Notes under the pieces: generated by a model
The model's input: only the letters and a program-made list of their open reading frames with translations
What the model was told of the DNA's origin: nothing
Database searches by the model: none
Source of the DNA: CAZGXI01 sp964529715
Lineage (GTDB): Bacteria > Chloroflexota > Anaerolineae > Aggregatilineales > Ch27
Direction of reading: 5' to 3'
DNA: 64,000 bases
Assembly (NCBI GenBank): GCA_964529715.1
Contig: CAZGXI010000001.1
Coordinates: 198,879-262,878 of the forward strand
Position numbers and translations under genes: made by a program
Part shown: positions 8,313 to 16,996 of the stretch, in pieces
Numbering within the stretch: the first letter of the stretch is position 1
Layout of the letters: each line of letters begins with the position of its first letter

Positions 8313-9687
8313 TGAGCAATCCCATCTGGCGCGCAAGCTGGATCAGCGTCTGACGGTTGATCTCCACTTTCTGCTCTTCATTGAAATAGATCAGGTTGCT
8401 GATATAACTCTTGAACTGCTCCTGAGAAATCCCCTGCTCCTGGGCACCCTGATCCGGTAAGGCGCGGGCGTATTCGAGCGCCCGGCGGGTGATCTGGTCA
8501 ACGTGCTTCGGGTCCAACGGCGCCCCGACGACGCCCGCGATTTTCGGGTGATGCCGGACCGCCTGAATGGCCTCCACGCCGATGTTTTGCGCCGCCATCA
8601 TGCGCGACTGGCGCGCCCGGACCAGCGCATCGACCGGCTCCCGCGCGCCGCGACGGACATAGGTATCGATAAAGCCGGCCCTGGAAACCGTCTCAAAGTA
8701 GTTGTCCATCGCGTAGCGCGAGCGGTCCGCCATGTAGTGGTAAACTTCCACGCGATCGGAAATCTCGTGCGGCTGCAAGTCGTCGATGTCCATCCAGACC
8801 TCGTCCACGTTCCCTTCCATGCCCTTCAGGTCAGCGCCGCCGGTCCAGTCGAAATGCGGGAAGTTGAGGATGGCGACGGTCCGAATGGCCCCCTCTGCCT
8901 TGAGCCGCTTGCCGATGCTGCCGATAGCATCACCGGTGATTTTGCTGCGGTAGCGAGCGTAGTCCAGGATGATCTGCGCCCATCTTAACGCCTCTTCTTC
9001 GTTCACCGCCTTCGTGTCGTACATGTGCTGGACGCTGGCAAGAAGCTGCAAGTCTTTGGCGCCCATGCGCGATTTGATGTTGACCGGGCGGATGCCGGTG
9101 CCCGTCTCCTGGAGGACGAGATTGAGGGGATTGCGGGGCGGCTTGAACACGTCAGGGTCAAAACCGCGCATCTTCAACGCTTCGCGGCAGTGGTAACAAA
9201 AGCACGTGACTTCGACAATGCCCTGTTCCGCGCTCTGCCCCTGGATGTCCACCGTATCCCAGACAATTCCGTCCGGCCCCAACTGTTTACGTGCATCGTT
9301 GACGTAATCGACCAGCAAATCCTGGACGTAGGGATTGACCAGACAGGTGCCGGGTTTCTCGTTGTCGTACTGCGAGCGCGTCGTCAGAAACCCGATCTTC
9401 GTCGGCGGCAGGTCAGGCATGATGGACAGATAGACCTGGCACTCAGGATACTGCTTACGCACCAATTCAATTGTCTCGTCGAGACGGTAATTCGCCGACC
9501 AGGGCGATGTGCTACGTTGGGCATAGGGCGAGTCGATCTGCGACCCGCCTTCGTCCCACAACGGGAGGCAGATCACGTCAGGCGCATTGACGCCGACCTG
9601 GGTACAGAACATGTTGATCAGATCGTCTAACGACCACTCCGTCGAAGACAGCAGGGCGGCGTCGGGAATGTCAAGGACAGTACGCAT
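8305..9687 (-). CDS. Unknown protein, TIM-barrel glycosidase-like, coupled to TIR-NTPase
   Basis: 460 residues, ATG with GGAGG four bases upstream. The first 400 residues alternate predicted strands and helices like a TIM barrel (DVICLPLWDEG, GIVWDTVDIQG, VEVTCFCYHCREAL, VDEVWMDIDDLQ), recalling uncharacterised glycoside-hydrolase-like proteins. The CFCYHC stretch could bind metal. The last 45 residues are a charged helical tail (FKSYISNLIYFNEEQKVEIN) that may be an interaction segment. Gene overlap with the TIR-NTPase suggests that this protein is its sensor, substrate enzyme or regulator. No confident family name can be given. Confidence 0.65.
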   Translation of the reverse strand: MRTVLDIPDAALLSSTEWSLDDLINMFCTQVGVNAPDVICLPLWDEGGSQIDSPYAQRSTSPWSANYRLDETIELVRKQYPECQVYLSIMPDLPPTKIGFLTTRSQYDNEKPGTCLVNPYVQDLLVDYVNDARKQLGPDGIVWDTVDIQGQSAEQGIVEVTCFCYHCREALKMRGFDPDVFKPPRNPLNLVLQETGTGIRPVNIKSRMGAKDLQLLASVQHMYDTKAVNEEEALRWAQIILDYARYRSKITGDAIGSIGKRLKAEGAIRTVAILNFPHFDWTGGADLKGMEGNVDEVWMDIDDLQPHEISDRVEVYHYMADRSRYAMDNYFETVSRAGFIDTYVRRGAREPVDALVRARQSRMMAAQNIGVEAIQAVRHHPKIAGVVGAPLDPKHVDQITRRALEYARALPDQGAQEQGISQEQFKSYISNLIYFNEEQKVEINRQTLIQLARQMGLLND

Positions 9688-9726
9688 GGGACCTCCAGAG
9701 TAGAAATGGGCAAATTGCCTGCGTTT

Positions 9727-9732
9727 ATTATA
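9727..9732 (-). promoter_or_regulatory. Candidate -10 for the TIM-barrel/TIR operon
   Basis: On the minus strand this reads TATAAT, 40 bases before the ATG at 9687. The -35 region is not a good match, so the promoter call rests on the -10 and its position. Confidence 0.4.
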
Positions 9733-9831
9733 ACATCTTCAACTAACCGCAACATGACTGTCCCGCATTTTCAAACACAAAACTTGTAGATTGAGCCTAC
9801 GCATGTTACCATTGCCCCTACCAAACACCGA

Positions 9832-9837
9832 TATAAT
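9832..9837 (+). promoter_or_regulatory. Candidate -10 for the PQQ-type dehydrogenase gene
   Basis: A perfect TATAAT lies 17 bases before the ATG at 9855. No strong -35 is seen at the right distance. The 167-base divergent region 9688-9854 holds this and the opposing -10 and nothing else recognisable. Confidence 0.4.
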
Positions 9838-9854
9838 AGGTGAGGTTAGTAGCA

Positions 9855-11039
9855 ATGAAAAAAGGGGTTGTTTTCGCCGTTCTTTTGCTGCTCGTGGCGT
9901 TCTCTATGACCGTCTCCGCCCAGGGCAATGAGCCGATCACTACGCGCAGCGCGCCCCCCGACCCGGCGCAGGTTCGCCTGGTGGAAGCGGCGGGCGGCTT
10001 CACGCGCCCGCTGTATGCGACCCACGCCGGGGATGGCTCGGACCGCCTGTTCGTGGTTGAGCAGACCGGGCGCATCTGGATCGTACAGGACGGCGCGCGA
10101 GTGCCGGAGCCGTTTCTGGACCTCTCGAACGTCGTGACGGATGTCGGCCAGGGCTATTCTGAGCAGGGACTGCTAGGACTGGCTTTTCACCCGGACTACG
10201 CCGACAACGGCAGGTTCTTCGTCAACTACACCGACCGCAGAGGGAACACCGCCATCGCCGAATACCGTGTCTCCGCGGATGACCCCGACCGCGCCGATCC
10301 CGGCAGCGGGCAAATCTTGCTGACCGCCGAACAGCCCTATCCGAATCACAACGGCGGGCAGATCGCCTTTGGGCCGGATGGCTACCTGTACATCGGTCTG
10401 GGCGACGGCGGCTCTGGCGGCGATCCGCAGGGCAACGCCCAGAACACCTGGACGCTGCTGGGCAAAATTCTGCGCCTCGATGTGAACGGCGACGAAGCAC
10501 CCTACCTGACTCCCCCCGACAATCCATTCACCAGCGGGTTGGGAGCGGGGGAAATCTGGGCCTACGGCCTGCGCAATCCCTGGCGCTTCAGCTTCGATCG
10601 CGCCACCGGCGACCTGTACATCGCCGACGTGGGGCAGGATGTAATGGAAGAGGTGAACTTCCAGCCTGCCGACGCCTCCGGTGGGCAAAATTACGGCTGG
10701 AATCGCCGGGAAGGGATTTACAGCTACGAGGGCGGCGCAGACTCACCCCGTTACGTGACGCCGGTTGCCACCTACGAGCACAACCAGGGCTGCTCGATCA
10801 CAGGCGGCTACGTCTACCGTGGCGAGGCGCTGCCGGACCTGCAAGGGGTCTACTTCTATGGCGACTGGTGCAGCGGCAACGTCTGGGCGCTGTGGCGCAA
10901 TGAGGCCGGAGAGTGGCAAAATAGCCTCTTTTGGCCGAACACAGGCCACGCGATCAGTTCGTTCGGGGAAGACGAGATAGGCGAATTGTATCTTGTGGAC
11001 TACGGGGGCGGCATCTATCGCTTCGCGGCGACGGAATAG
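9855..11039 (+). CDS. PQQ-dependent sugar (aldose) dehydrogenase family protein, secreted
   Basis: 394 residues. The ATG at 9855 is chosen because a typical signal peptide follows directly (MKKGVVFAVLLLLVAFSMTVSAQG) after GGTGAGG. The mature part is a six-bladed beta-propeller of the soluble glucose/sorbosone dehydrogenase type: GDGSDRLFVVEQTGRI, GLLGLAFHPDY, YPNHNGGQIAFGPDGYLYIGLGDGG, LRNPWRFSFD and ADVGQD. The His in NHNGG corresponds to the catalytic base and the Arg in LRNPWR to a PQQ contact. The enzyme would oxidise sugars outside the membrane. No pqq synthesis gene is in the window. Confidence 0.85.
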   Translation: MKKGVVFAVLLLLVAFSMTVSAQGNEPITTRSAPPDPAQVRLVEAAGGFTRPLYATHAGDGSDRLFVVEQTGRIWIVQDGARVPEPFLDLSNVVTDVGQGYSEQGLLGLAFHPDYADNGRFFVNYTDRRGNTAIAEYRVSADDPDRADPGSGQILLTAEQPYPNHNGGQIAFGPDGYLYIGLGDGGSGGDPQGNAQNTWTLLGKILRLDVNGDEAPYLTPPDNPFTSGLGAGEIWAYGLRNPWRFSFDRATGDLYIADVGQDVMEEVNFQPADASGGQNYGWNRREGIYSYEGGADSPRYVTPVATYEHNQGCSITGGYVYRGEALPDLQGVYFYGDWCSGNVWALWRNEAGEWQNSLFWPNTGHAISSFGEDEIGELYLVDYGGGIYRFAATE

Positions 11040-11044
11040 TCGTT

Positions 11045-11071
11045 GCAGCGGCGGATTTGCTCCGTCGCTGC
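11045..11071. terminator. Bidirectional terminator hairpin
   Basis: GCAGCGGCGGA and TCCGTCGCTGC pair over 11 bp with one G-T mismatch around a 5-base loop. It lies exactly in the 34-base gap between two convergent genes. Confidence 0.7.
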
Positions 11072-11073
11072 AT

Positions 11074-11775
11074 TCAACACGCCCGAATCCACCACTGGTA
11101 TGGCCCAACCAGGGTATATCCTGCTGCCTCTGCCGCACGGATGGCCTCTGGCTGTGCCGGTGGGATGACCGCCCCGGCCACGTCCCAGCCGTTGTGATCG
11201 CGGATCGCCTGCGCCGCCTGAAAAGCCTCCGCCCCCAGGCCGCCTTCCAGCCACAGCCCGCGATAGGTGAACGTGGTCACGGAGACGAAGTGGGCTTCGC
11301 CTGTCGGAATGTGCGGTAGGGACACGGCCTGCCGTGTCTCTACTACCGGTTGGCTGATATACAGGGCACACACCGCCCCGTCCAGCCGGTAGCCACAGCG
11401 GGCAAAGGCGCGCTGGCTGCCGACGTTATCCACCCGGATCAGCGCACGGGCGAAGGAAACGCCCATCTCTTGCCCGGCGGCGGTGCTGACCTCGACCAGC
11501 GCCCTGCCGATCCCCCTGCCCTGACAGTCGGGATGCACGGCCAGCAGGTCTACTTCCCAGCGGAGCGCGTCCGTCGGCGACAGAGTCACGAAACCGTCCA
11601 CGAAGCCGAGCACGCTGCCGTCGCCATCCAGGGCGACATGCGCGGCGTGTTCCGGCTGCGCCAGCACGCGGGCGATGTGATCCGGATCGGGCAGCGATTC
11701 CTCCGGCCAGGCTGCCGCCTTCACCCGTGCGATGCCGGGGGCATCAGCCGGGCTTGCGCGCCGTACAATAACCAC
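11074..11775 (-). CDS. GNAT-family N-acetyltransferase
   Basis: 233 residues with a GTG start. The acetyl-CoA loop is seen as VHPDCQGRGIGRALV (about 79-93), followed by the usual IRVDNVGSQRAFARCGYR. The C-terminal 80 residues appear to be a second, weaker GNAT-like half (EAIRAAEAAGYTLVGPYQWW). The substrate is unknown. A promoter-like pair on the minus strand lies 45 bases upstream. Confidence 0.8.
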   Translation of the reverse strand: MVIVRRASPADAPGIARVKAAAWPEESLPDPDHIARVLAQPEHAAHVALDGDGSVLGFVDGFVTLSPTDALRWEVDLLAVHPDCQGRGIGRALVEVSTAAGQEMGVSFARALIRVDNVGSQRAFARCGYRLDGAVCALYISQPVVETRQAVSLPHIPTGEAHFVSVTTFTYRGLWLEGGLGAEAFQAAQAIRDHNGWDVAGAVIPPAQPEAIRAAEAAGYTLVGPYQWWIRAC

Positions 11776-11820
11776 GCCTTCCTCCGATCACGAGAACAGG
11801 GCCAAGACATGGTCCACTCT

Positions 11821-11850
11821 ATTCTACCCGGCGTATGTGACACTCTACAA
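11821..11850 (-). promoter_or_regulatory. Candidate promoter of the GNAT gene
   Basis: On the minus strand: TTGTAG (11850-11845), an 18-base spacer and TAGAAT (11826-11821), 45 bases before the GTG start. The rest of the 195-base gap 11776-11970 shows nothing recognisable. Confidence 0.4.
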
Positions 11851-11970
11851 CGGCTAAAGCCGCGTAACTCACTTGCCCAGAACGCAGGTGCTGGATGTGA
11901 CAGGCTAAAACAGGTCATCCCCGCCGATGACGCCCAGTCGAGAAGGCCGTCTGCCGCCTGCCCTTCCTCA

Positions 11971-13131
11971 CTACACAACTTCCCGCCGGATGGTCACGGT
12001 CGCCAGCGCCAGCATCCCCACGCCGAACAGGATCAACACGCCCAGCAGCGGCGCGATCTCGCCCAGCCCCCAGCCCTTGATCATCACTGCGCGCAAGGCT
12101 TCGTTGGCGTAAGTCAGCGGCAACACGTAGGCGAAAGGCCGCAGCACACCCGGCAGGTCGCCCACCGGCCAGATCAGCCCCGACAGCAGCACCATCGGGA
12201 AGATCACCAGCGGGATGAACTGCAACACCTGGAACTCGTTGCGGGCGAAGGTAGAGAGAAAAATGCCCAGGTTCACCGCCGTCACCACCACCAGCGCCAG
12301 CACCAAAAAGACGAGCAACAGGCTGCCCGCATAATGAATGCCCACCACGATCACGACGAACAGCAGCAACAATCCCGCCTGTGCCAGCGCAAAAACCAGG
12401 AAGCCAAGCATATACCCGGCGGCGATCTCCAGGCGATTGGCCGGCGTCGCCAGCAGGCGCTCCATCGTTCCCTGCGACCGCTCGCGCAAAAAAGACACGG
12501 TGGTGAGCAAAAAGACAAAGAAGAACACGATCAACCCGATGTAGACCGGTGCGAAGAAGTCCAGCAAGTCGTATTCCGCCCCGCCGTAAAGGTAAGTCGC
12601 CTCGACGGTGATCGGCAGGTCGTGCATGTTGATGGCAGGCATCCCGCTCAGTGACGCCAGCCCGGCCAACGCCTGAATCGCGGCGCGGGTCAGATTGCCT
12701 TTCAGTGACAGGGCGTCTGTTGGGTTCGCCCCTTCCAGGTGCAGCGGGATGGTTGCCCGGCGCGCCTGGGCAAACCCGGCGGAAAATTCCGGCGGGAAGG
12801 TTGCCACGCCGCGCACCCGCCCGCCACGCAAGGCTTCCTCGGCTTCTGGGGCGCTCAGGGGAACGACGATCACACCTTCGCCCTCTTCCAGCGCCGCCAC
12901 GATCCGTTCCGCCAGGGAGACATGCCCGACCAGCAGCACGTCCACACCCTCGTCTTGGTTGACCACGCCCAGCGGGACGGCCCCGGCCTCAGAACGCAGC
13001 AACAGCGCCCCTAACGCCAGGACCAGCATCGGCGCGACCAGAAAAAGCGCGACCGTGCGGCGGTCACGCGCGATCTGCCGGATTACCCGTCCGGCCAGGG
13101 TCAGCGTGCGGTTGCTGGGATTGGCGTTCAC
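11971..13131 (-). CDS. ABC-2 type transporter permease
   Basis: 386 residues from a GTG at 13131 with GGAG seven bases upstream; the start overlaps the TAG stop of the ATPase gene by one base. It has one N-terminal membrane helix (TVALFLVAPMLVLALGALLL), a long outer domain (about 50-200) and five further helices with the ABC-2 signature LATPANRLEIAAGYMLGF. Architecture matches YhhJ/YbhR-like exporters. It works with the ATPase encoded just upstream and is probably controlled by the TetR-type repressor that starts the operon. Confidence 0.9.
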   Translation of the reverse strand: MNANPSNRTLTLAGRVIRQIARDRRTVALFLVAPMLVLALGALLLRSEAGAVPLGVVNQDEGVDVLLVGHVSLAERIVAALEEGEGVIVVPLSAPEAEEALRGGRVRGVATFPPEFSAGFAQARRATIPLHLEGANPTDALSLKGNLTRAAIQALAGLASLSGMPAINMHDLPITVEATYLYGGAEYDLLDFFAPVYIGLIVFFFVFLLTTVSFLRERSQGTMERLLATPANRLEIAAGYMLGFLVFALAQAGLLLLFVVIVVGIHYAGSLLLVFLVLALVVVTAVNLGIFLSTFARNEFQVLQFIPLVIFPMVLLSGLIWPVGDLPGVLRPFAYVLPLTYANEALRAVMIKGWGLGEIAPLLGVLILFGVGMLALATVTIRREVV

Positions 13132-13844
13132 TAGGCGGCTCCTTCTGCAAAACACAAGAAAGCATCTTCTAAGGTGGTCGTCCCGGCGCGCTGCCGGAGT
13201 TCCGCGCTGCTGCCCTCGGCCAACAATCGCCCCTGCCGGACAAAGCCCAGGCGGTCGCAGCGTTCGGCCTCATCCATCACATGGCTGGAGACGACAATCG
13301 TCACCCCCTCGGCAGTCAGACGCCGGAAATGCTGCCAGAACTGCACCCGAAGCTGCGGATCAACACCGACCGTCGGCTCGTCTAACAGCAGCAGACGAGG
13401 ACGGTGCACCAGGGCACAGGCCAGCGAAACGCGCTGTTTCATGCCGCCGGAAAGCGTCCCCACCAAGCTGTCAGCCCGTTCGGAAAGGTCCACCAGCGCA
13501 ATCACCTCGTCTATCCGCGCCTGAGTCACGCCGCCCGCCATCGCGCCGAAGAAGCCTACGTTCTCCCGCACGGTCAAGTCATTGTAAAGGGCGTGCGCCT
13601 GGGTCATGTAGCCCACCTGGGCCAGCACCGCCTTATCCGGCATCGGCGCATCCAGCACGCGCACCGTACCGCTGTCGGCGCGCAGCAGCCCGGCGATCAG
13701 GCGGATTAGCGTCGTCTTGCCGGCGCCGTTCGGACCGAGCAGACCGTAAACCAGTCCAGTGGGCACGCGCAGCGACAGCCCACGCACGGCGTGAATACTG
13801 CCGAACGCTTTGCTCACATTTTCAACGACAACCACATCGGCCAT
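13131..13844 (-). CDS. ABC transporter ATP-binding protein (ABC-2 exporter)
   Basis: 237 residues from the ATG at 13844; a GTG at 13889 overlapping the TetR stop (GTGA) is an alternative start adding 15 residues. Motifs: Walker A GPNGAGKTT, Q-loop MTQ, signature LSGGMKQR, Walker B LLLLDEPTVGVD and the switch His in VSSHVMDEAE, all intact. The protein powers the permease encoded immediately downstream. The cargo is probably a drug or lipid-like compound, inferred from the TetR/ATPase/permease order. Confidence 0.93.
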   Translation of the reverse strand: MADVVVVENVSKAFGSIHAVRGLSLRVPTGLVYGLLGPNGAGKTTLIRLIAGLLRADSGTVRVLDAPMPDKAVLAQVGYMTQAHALYNDLTVRENVGFFGAMAGGVTQARIDEVIALVDLSERADSLVGTLSGGMKQRVSLACALVHRPRLLLLDEPTVGVDPQLRVQFWQHFRRLTAEGVTIVVSSHVMDEAERCDRLGFVRQGRLLAEGSSAELRQRAGTTTLEDAFLCFAEGAA

Positions 13845-13885
13845 AGTCAATCGTCCTTGCTGAATCAGTGGGTTGAGGCTCATCG

Positions 13886-14515
13886 TCACTGCCCTGCCGT
13901 TTCCGGCGCAGACAGCCCACGCACCATGATGCTCACCAACCCGTTTAGCCAGGTTTTCCCCGCCGCCGGGATAAACGGCAGGCTGTCCAGATTTAATTGA
14001 CGCAGGATCAATTCGGTAATCATAAAGCCGACCATCTGGCTGACGAACATGCGCGCCAGCACCGGCGCGGGCAGGTCGCGGCGCACTTCAGGAAAGGCCA
14101 GGATACGACTAAACAATTGGAAGAAGCCGGGAATGACCTGCGCAACAAAGGTTGCCAGCGTGCGTCCCTCAAACTCCTGAAAGTCGATGAGCACCAGTTG
14201 GAAAAAGTCCAGGCGGTGCTGCATGACCGACCACATCGTGTCCAACCAGTTGTATAGCACCTCCTCCAGCGTTTCGCCCTGGACCTGTTCCAGCGCCGCC
14301 AGCAGATGAGGGTAAGGGCTGCGGCTTGCCAGCAGCGCGGTGAAGATAGCTTCCTTGCTGGGGAAGTGGTTATACAGGCCGCTCACGGCGCGCCCGAAGC
14401 CCGCCTCCGCCGCGATCTGACGCATACTGGTCGCCGCGTATCCCTGGCGACGAAACAGGCGTTCCGCCGCCGCCAGGATTTGCTCCCGCCGTTCCTCCCC
14501 GCGCTGCTGCGGCAT
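13886..14515 (-). CDS. TetR/AcrR-family transcriptional repressor
   Basis: 209 residues from the ATG at 14515, which has GGAGGA four bases upstream; the frame extends to 14572 but that part covers the operator. The N-terminal helix-turn-helix is typical (ILAAAERLFRRQGYAATSMRQIAAEAGFGRAVSGLYNHFPSKEAIF). The C-terminal ligand domain is unspecific. It heads the exporter operon and probably represses it and itself through the inverted repeat at 14535-14552. Confidence 0.88.
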   Translation of the reverse strand: MPQQRGEERREQILAAAERLFRRQGYAATSMRQIAAEAGFGRAVSGLYNHFPSKEAIFTALLASRSPYPHLLAALEQVQGETLEEVLYNWLDTMWSVMQHRLDFFQLVLIDFQEFEGRTLATFVAQVIPGFFQLFSRILAFPEVRRDLPAPVLARMFVSQMVGFMITELILRQLNLDSLPFIPAAGKTWLNGLVSIMVRGLSAPETAGQ

Positions 14516-14534
14516 TGCTCCTCCACTCAAAAAG

Positions 14535-14552
14535 TGAACGGTCGTTCGTTCA
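14535..14552. promoter_or_regulatory. Inverted repeat, probable operator of the TetR-type repressor
   Basis: TGAACG-6 bases-CGTTCA is a perfect inverted repeat 20 bases before the repressor start codon, the usual place and form for TetR-family operators. Confidence 0.65.
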
Positions 14553-14627
14553 TATTTTCGGTCCAAAACCACGTTCTGTCAAGTGTTTGCCAGGATTGAT
14601 CCGATCTCAGGACCAGACGCCGCCGTT

Positions 14628-15857
14628 TTACGCCGTTTGCCGCCGCGCCAGACTGCCCAACCAGCCGACCAGACCCGCCCCGGCCAGGCGCAGCACTCCG
14701 CCCACGAAGATCGCCCCCGCCAGGCTTACCCCTGCGTTGACCAACGCACTGCCCAACAGCGGCGCCACAAACACCGACAGGAAGATCACCTGGTGGTAGG
14801 CCGTGCTGTAGCGCGTCATGTCCTCGATGGGTGTGATCTGGGTGAAGTAGCCGAACAGTCCGATCCCGCCTAACGCCCACGATGCCCCACCGACCGCTGC
14901 CGATACCAACGCCATTGCCAGGCTCGGCGACAGCGCCACGATCAGCGCGGAGGCGCTCATGCCGACCATGATCAGAGCAATCACTGGCAGGTTGCCCAGC
15001 CGCTTTACCAGCCGGTCGGCAAAGGCAGACACCAACGCCCCGGCAGCCAGTTCGACCAGCGCTGAAATAGACATAAACGCCTCATCCGCCCCCATCTCAT
15101 TGATCAGGCGCAGGTTGAAGATGGCCGACAGAAAGAACACCGGCAGATGCATCAGGATCGCCACCGCCGCTACACGATGAAAGGACGACGAGCGCCAGGG
15201 CGACACCGTCGTCGCGGTCTGCGCCGAAGGGGGGACCGACTCCGGCACACGGACGCGCATCACCTCGCGCTGGCTGAGCAGCACGAACACGAACGAGACG
15301 GCGAACATGACCTGGTAATTGCCCGGAAACGGTGCTTCCTTGAGCCAGAAGCCCAGCGCCAGCGCGCTGATCGCCAGCCCGACGTTCAAGGCGATGTTGC
15401 GGCGGCTGACCAGCGTCGCCAGCCGGTCGATATGGACCGCCTCGCGCAGCAGCACGACGAAGATCGTCGAGGCCACCCCGTCCGGCAGCGCGGTCAGCGC
15501 CGCCGTCGTGATCAGCCAGAACGGCTGCCATTCCGGCGGGAAAAAGGGCGTGAAGGCCGGCAGCAGAAACTTGAGCCGGGCCAGCAGCGTTGGCCAGAAC
15601 ATCGCCCGAACCGAATCCCGGTATTTGCGCCGCCACCACGTGCTGAGCGACGCCGCCACCATGAACGCTACCGACGGCAACGACGACAACAGCCCCAATT
15701 CGATGGGCGTCATGTCGATGCGCACGGCGTACACACCGAGAAAGCGCCAGATTGCCTGGGCCGCCAGACCAAACCAGACCACGTCCCAGATCAGGTGGCG
15801 GAAGTTGGCGTTTTCGTGCGGCGCAGGCGAAGGTAAATCGGTCGTCGGCGTGGTCAT
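14628..15857 (-). CDS. MFS transporter
   Basis: 409 residues with about 12 hydrophobic segments and a short soluble N-terminus. The segment WWRRKYRDSVRAMFWPTLLAR between helices 2 and 3 is a divergent MFS loop. Helices of the second half (VALSPSLAMALVSAAVGGASWALGG) fit the fold. The substrate cannot be inferred. It lies upstream of, and on the same strand as, the TetR/ABC operon, 55 bases from it. Confidence 0.75.
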   Translation of the reverse strand: MTTPTTDLPSPAPHENANFRHLIWDVVWFGLAAQAIWRFLGVYAVRIDMTPIELGLLSSLPSVAFMVAASLSTWWRRKYRDSVRAMFWPTLLARLKFLLPAFTPFFPPEWQPFWLITTAALTALPDGVASTIFVVLLREAVHIDRLATLVSRRNIALNVGLAISALALGFWLKEAPFPGNYQVMFAVSFVFVLLSQREVMRVRVPESVPPSAQTATTVSPWRSSSFHRVAAVAILMHLPVFFLSAIFNLRLINEMGADEAFMSISALVELAAGALVSAFADRLVKRLGNLPVIALIMVGMSASALIVALSPSLAMALVSAAVGGASWALGGIGLFGYFTQITPIEDMTRYSTAYHQVIFLSVFVAPLLGSALVNAGVSLAGAIFVGGVLRLAGAGLVGWLGSLARRQTA

Positions 15858-16010
15858 TCAATATTCCGTCTCAGCGGGTAGGGTCAATCTGGCGAGTAAA
15901 GATACCACTGCTGGGATAGTCTGGGGAAGGGAACAAAGGGCATATCGGACGCGGCACAAACAAACAGGGCGACCGCCTGGGCCGCCCCGTCGTAGGCGTT
16001 CTCTGCTGCG
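15858..16010. other. 153-base intergenic region
   Basis: Between the stop of etfA and the start of the MFS gene. No convincing promoter, terminator or RNA is seen apart from GC-rich imperfect palindromes. Confidence 0.3.
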
Positions 16011-16994
16011 TTACTTCCCCAGCCGCCGCCGGAATTCCGCCGTCAGCGCGGGCAGCACCTGGAACATATCACCGACAATGCCGTAATGCGCCAGCTTAAA
16101 GATCGGCGCCTCGGGGTCCTTGTTGATGGCGACGATCACTTTGGCTGTACGCATCCCCGCCTGGTGCTGGATCGCGCCGGAAATGCCACATGCAATATAC
16201 AGGTCCGGGCTGACGACCTTGCCCGTCTGCCCGACCTGATGCGCGTAAGGAATGTACCCCGCATCGACGGCGGCGCGGCTGGCCCCGACCGCCGCGCCCA
16301 ACACGGCAGCCAGTTCGCGGATCGGCGCAAAGCCCTCGGCGCTGCCCACCGCGCGCCCGCCGGAGACAATGATGGCCGCGTCGGTGAGGTTCACTTCGCC
16401 GCCGGCCTCTGCCAGATTCTCACTGCGGATCGGGATGTCGCTCTCGGCCAGAACAGGTCGGACACGGGTGATCTCCCCCTGGTGGCCCACGTCCACCGAC
16501 GGCGGCTTGAAGGCGCGGCTGCGCAGCGTGGCGAACCATGTTTCCCCAGCGGCAACCTCGACCTCGGCCAGCAGCTTGCCGCCATAGACCGAGCGCGTCG
16601 CCTTGAGCGCGTCGCCCTGCATCGCCAGCGCAAGCACGTCCGCCAGCAGCGGCGAGTCGGTGTCCGCCGCCGACGCGGCCAGCAGCTCCCGCCCCCGGCT
16701 GGTCGCCCCGGCCAGCACGGCCTGTGGCCTGTTCTCCTGGGCCAGGCGAGTCAGCAGGGCAGCGTAAGGCTCCAGGCGGTAATCGGCCAGCGTCGGATCG
16801 TCGGCGAGCAGCACACGGTCCGCCCCACGCTGGATCGCTTCCTGCGCCAGCGCCTCCACGCCCCGCCCGAAGACCAGGGCCGTCAGTTCGGCGTCCAGCG
16901 CGTCCGCGATCTCACGGCCCTTGCCCAACGCTTCCCACGCCGCCGGGACGGCCTGCCCCTTGAATTGTTCAACCCACACGTAAACCGCGCACAT
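16011..16994 (-). CDS. etfA: Electron transfer flavoprotein alpha subunit
   Basis: 327 residues from the ATG at 16994, two bases after the etfB stop. The C-terminal FAD domain carries VSGGRAVGS, GASRAAVDAG, QVGQTGKVVSPDLYIACGISGAIQH and IVAINKDPEAPIF, matching the ETF-alpha signature. It forms a heterodimer with the etfB product and passes electrons from acyl-CoA dehydrogenases (one is encoded at 24167-25381) to the quinone pool. Confidence 0.95.
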   Translation of the reverse strand: MCAVYVWVEQFKGQAVPAAWEALGKGREIADALDAELTALVFGRGVEALAQEAIQRGADRVLLADDPTLADYRLEPYAALLTRLAQENRPQAVLAGATSRGRELLAASAADTDSPLLADVLALAMQGDALKATRSVYGGKLLAEVEVAAGETWFATLRSRAFKPPSVDVGHQGEITRVRPVLAESDIPIRSENLAEAGGEVNLTDAAIIVSGGRAVGSAEGFAPIRELAAVLGAAVGASRAAVDAGYIPYAHQVGQTGKVVSPDLYIACGISGAIQHQAGMRTAKVIVAINKDPEAPIFKLAHYGIVGDMFQVLPALTAEFRRRLGK

Positions 16995-16996
16995 AG

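Noticed and set aside
11350..12654. 434-codon plus-strand open frame
   Set aside because: It is rich in His/Gln/Arg and lies opposite the GNAT and ABC permease genes, which have clear domains; it is a high-GC shadow frame.
12695..13846. 383-codon plus-strand open frame
   Set aside because: Ser/Arg/Pro-rich shadow of the ABC permease and ATPase genes.
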